From Streptomyces ipomoeae 91-03 (lineage in GTDB: Bacteria; Actinomycetota; Actinomycetes; Streptomycetales; Streptomycetaceae): a stretch of 38,687 nucleotides of DNA. The notes beneath the pieces were generated by a model, which saw only the letters and a program-made list of their open reading frames with translations, did not search any database and had not been told where the DNA came from. This document shows positions 38,610 through 38,687 of this stretch, piece after piece; position 1 is the stretch's first letter; every line of letters begins with the position of its first letter. Position numbers and translations under genes: made by a program. The stretch is from NCBI RefSeq assembly GCF_000317595.1, contig NZ_AEJC01000580.1:1-38687 (forward strand). The letters are read 5' to 3'.

Positions 38610-38687
38610 ATGCGGCGGCATTCAAGGGAACTGGTCGAGAAGCTCGGACGACGCGAACTGGCCCTGATCATCGTGGGAGCGATTGCT
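38610..38687 (+). CDS. N-terminal end of a truncated gene, family uncertain
   Basis: Only 26 codons are inside the window. The ATG follows GGAGGTAGCCG, a strong ribosome site. The protein starts MRRHSRELVEKLGRRELALI and continues IVGAIA. The first part is weakly reminiscent of the N-terminal helix of GntR/FadR-type regulators, but the helix-turn-helix itself would lie beyond the edge, so no function is assigned. Confidence 0.5.
   Translation, partial: MRRHSRELVEKLGRRELALIIVGAIA

Noticed and set aside
38111..38671. Minus-strand ORF of 186 codons near the right edge.
   Set aside because: No ribosome site, no recognisable motif, and it overlaps the well-supported plus-strand start at 38610.

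Overview
The window is high-GC actinobacterial DNA, most likely a Streptomyces chromosome. GC-rich third codon positions, GTG starts, rare TTA codons, a typical Streptomyces PF04672 methyltransferase and MsiK/UgpC-type sugar ABC genes all point that way. I see no tRNA, rRNA or CRISPR array.

Left part (1-16.5 kb) is ordinary or decayed chromosome. It holds a broken kdpB, a sulfotransferase, a SAM methyltransferase, a decayed transposase next to a 20-bp tandem repeat, and a complete carbohydrate ABC importer (lipoprotein, two permeases, ATPase). These are followed by a MoxR ATPase/VWA protein pair, an APH-like phosphotransferase, a divergent LysR/TauE pair and two small proteins.

Centre (16563-35754) is one minus-strand biosynthetic operon of about 19 kb, with most genes overlapping as ATGA, TGATG or GTGA. 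In transcription order: thioesterase; isocitrate lyase/PEP mutase-like protein; KAS III-like protein; 723-aa haem-oxygenase-like diiron oxidase (HDO); acyl-CoA dehydrogenase; P450; 26-aa ORF; lysine N6-monooxygenase; DAO-type flavoprotein; cupin-MetRS-like hydrazine synthetase fused to a carrier domain; docking-Cy-A-PCP NRPS; AMP ligase; free carrier protein; 27-aa ORF; C45-family Ntn hydrolase; second P450. It ends at a perfect 12-bp hairpin.

Lysine N-hydroxylase, cupin/MetRS enzyme and FAD oxidase are the known set that joins N6-hydroxylysine to an amino acid (glycine in s56-p1 and triacsin) and releases a hydrazino acid such as hydrazinoacetic acid. Here the synthetase carries its own C-terminal carrier domain. 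The NRPS has a heterocyclization motif (DxxxxDxxS) and a cysteine-like code (DLYNMSLV). The inferred route is: hydrazino acid formation, ligation to a carrier, oxidation by the dehydrogenase, condensation with cysteine to a thiazoline, then tailoring by HDO and P450s. That would give an undescribed N-N (hydrazine, hydrazone, azo or diazo) compound bearing a thiazoline/thiazole. The product is inference.

Right part (35755-38687) holds the probable operon promoter region with two dyads, an IS5-family element (36237-37178) inserted exactly in the stop codon of a patatin-like gene, that gene, a gene-poor stretch, and the start of a truncated gene at the edge.
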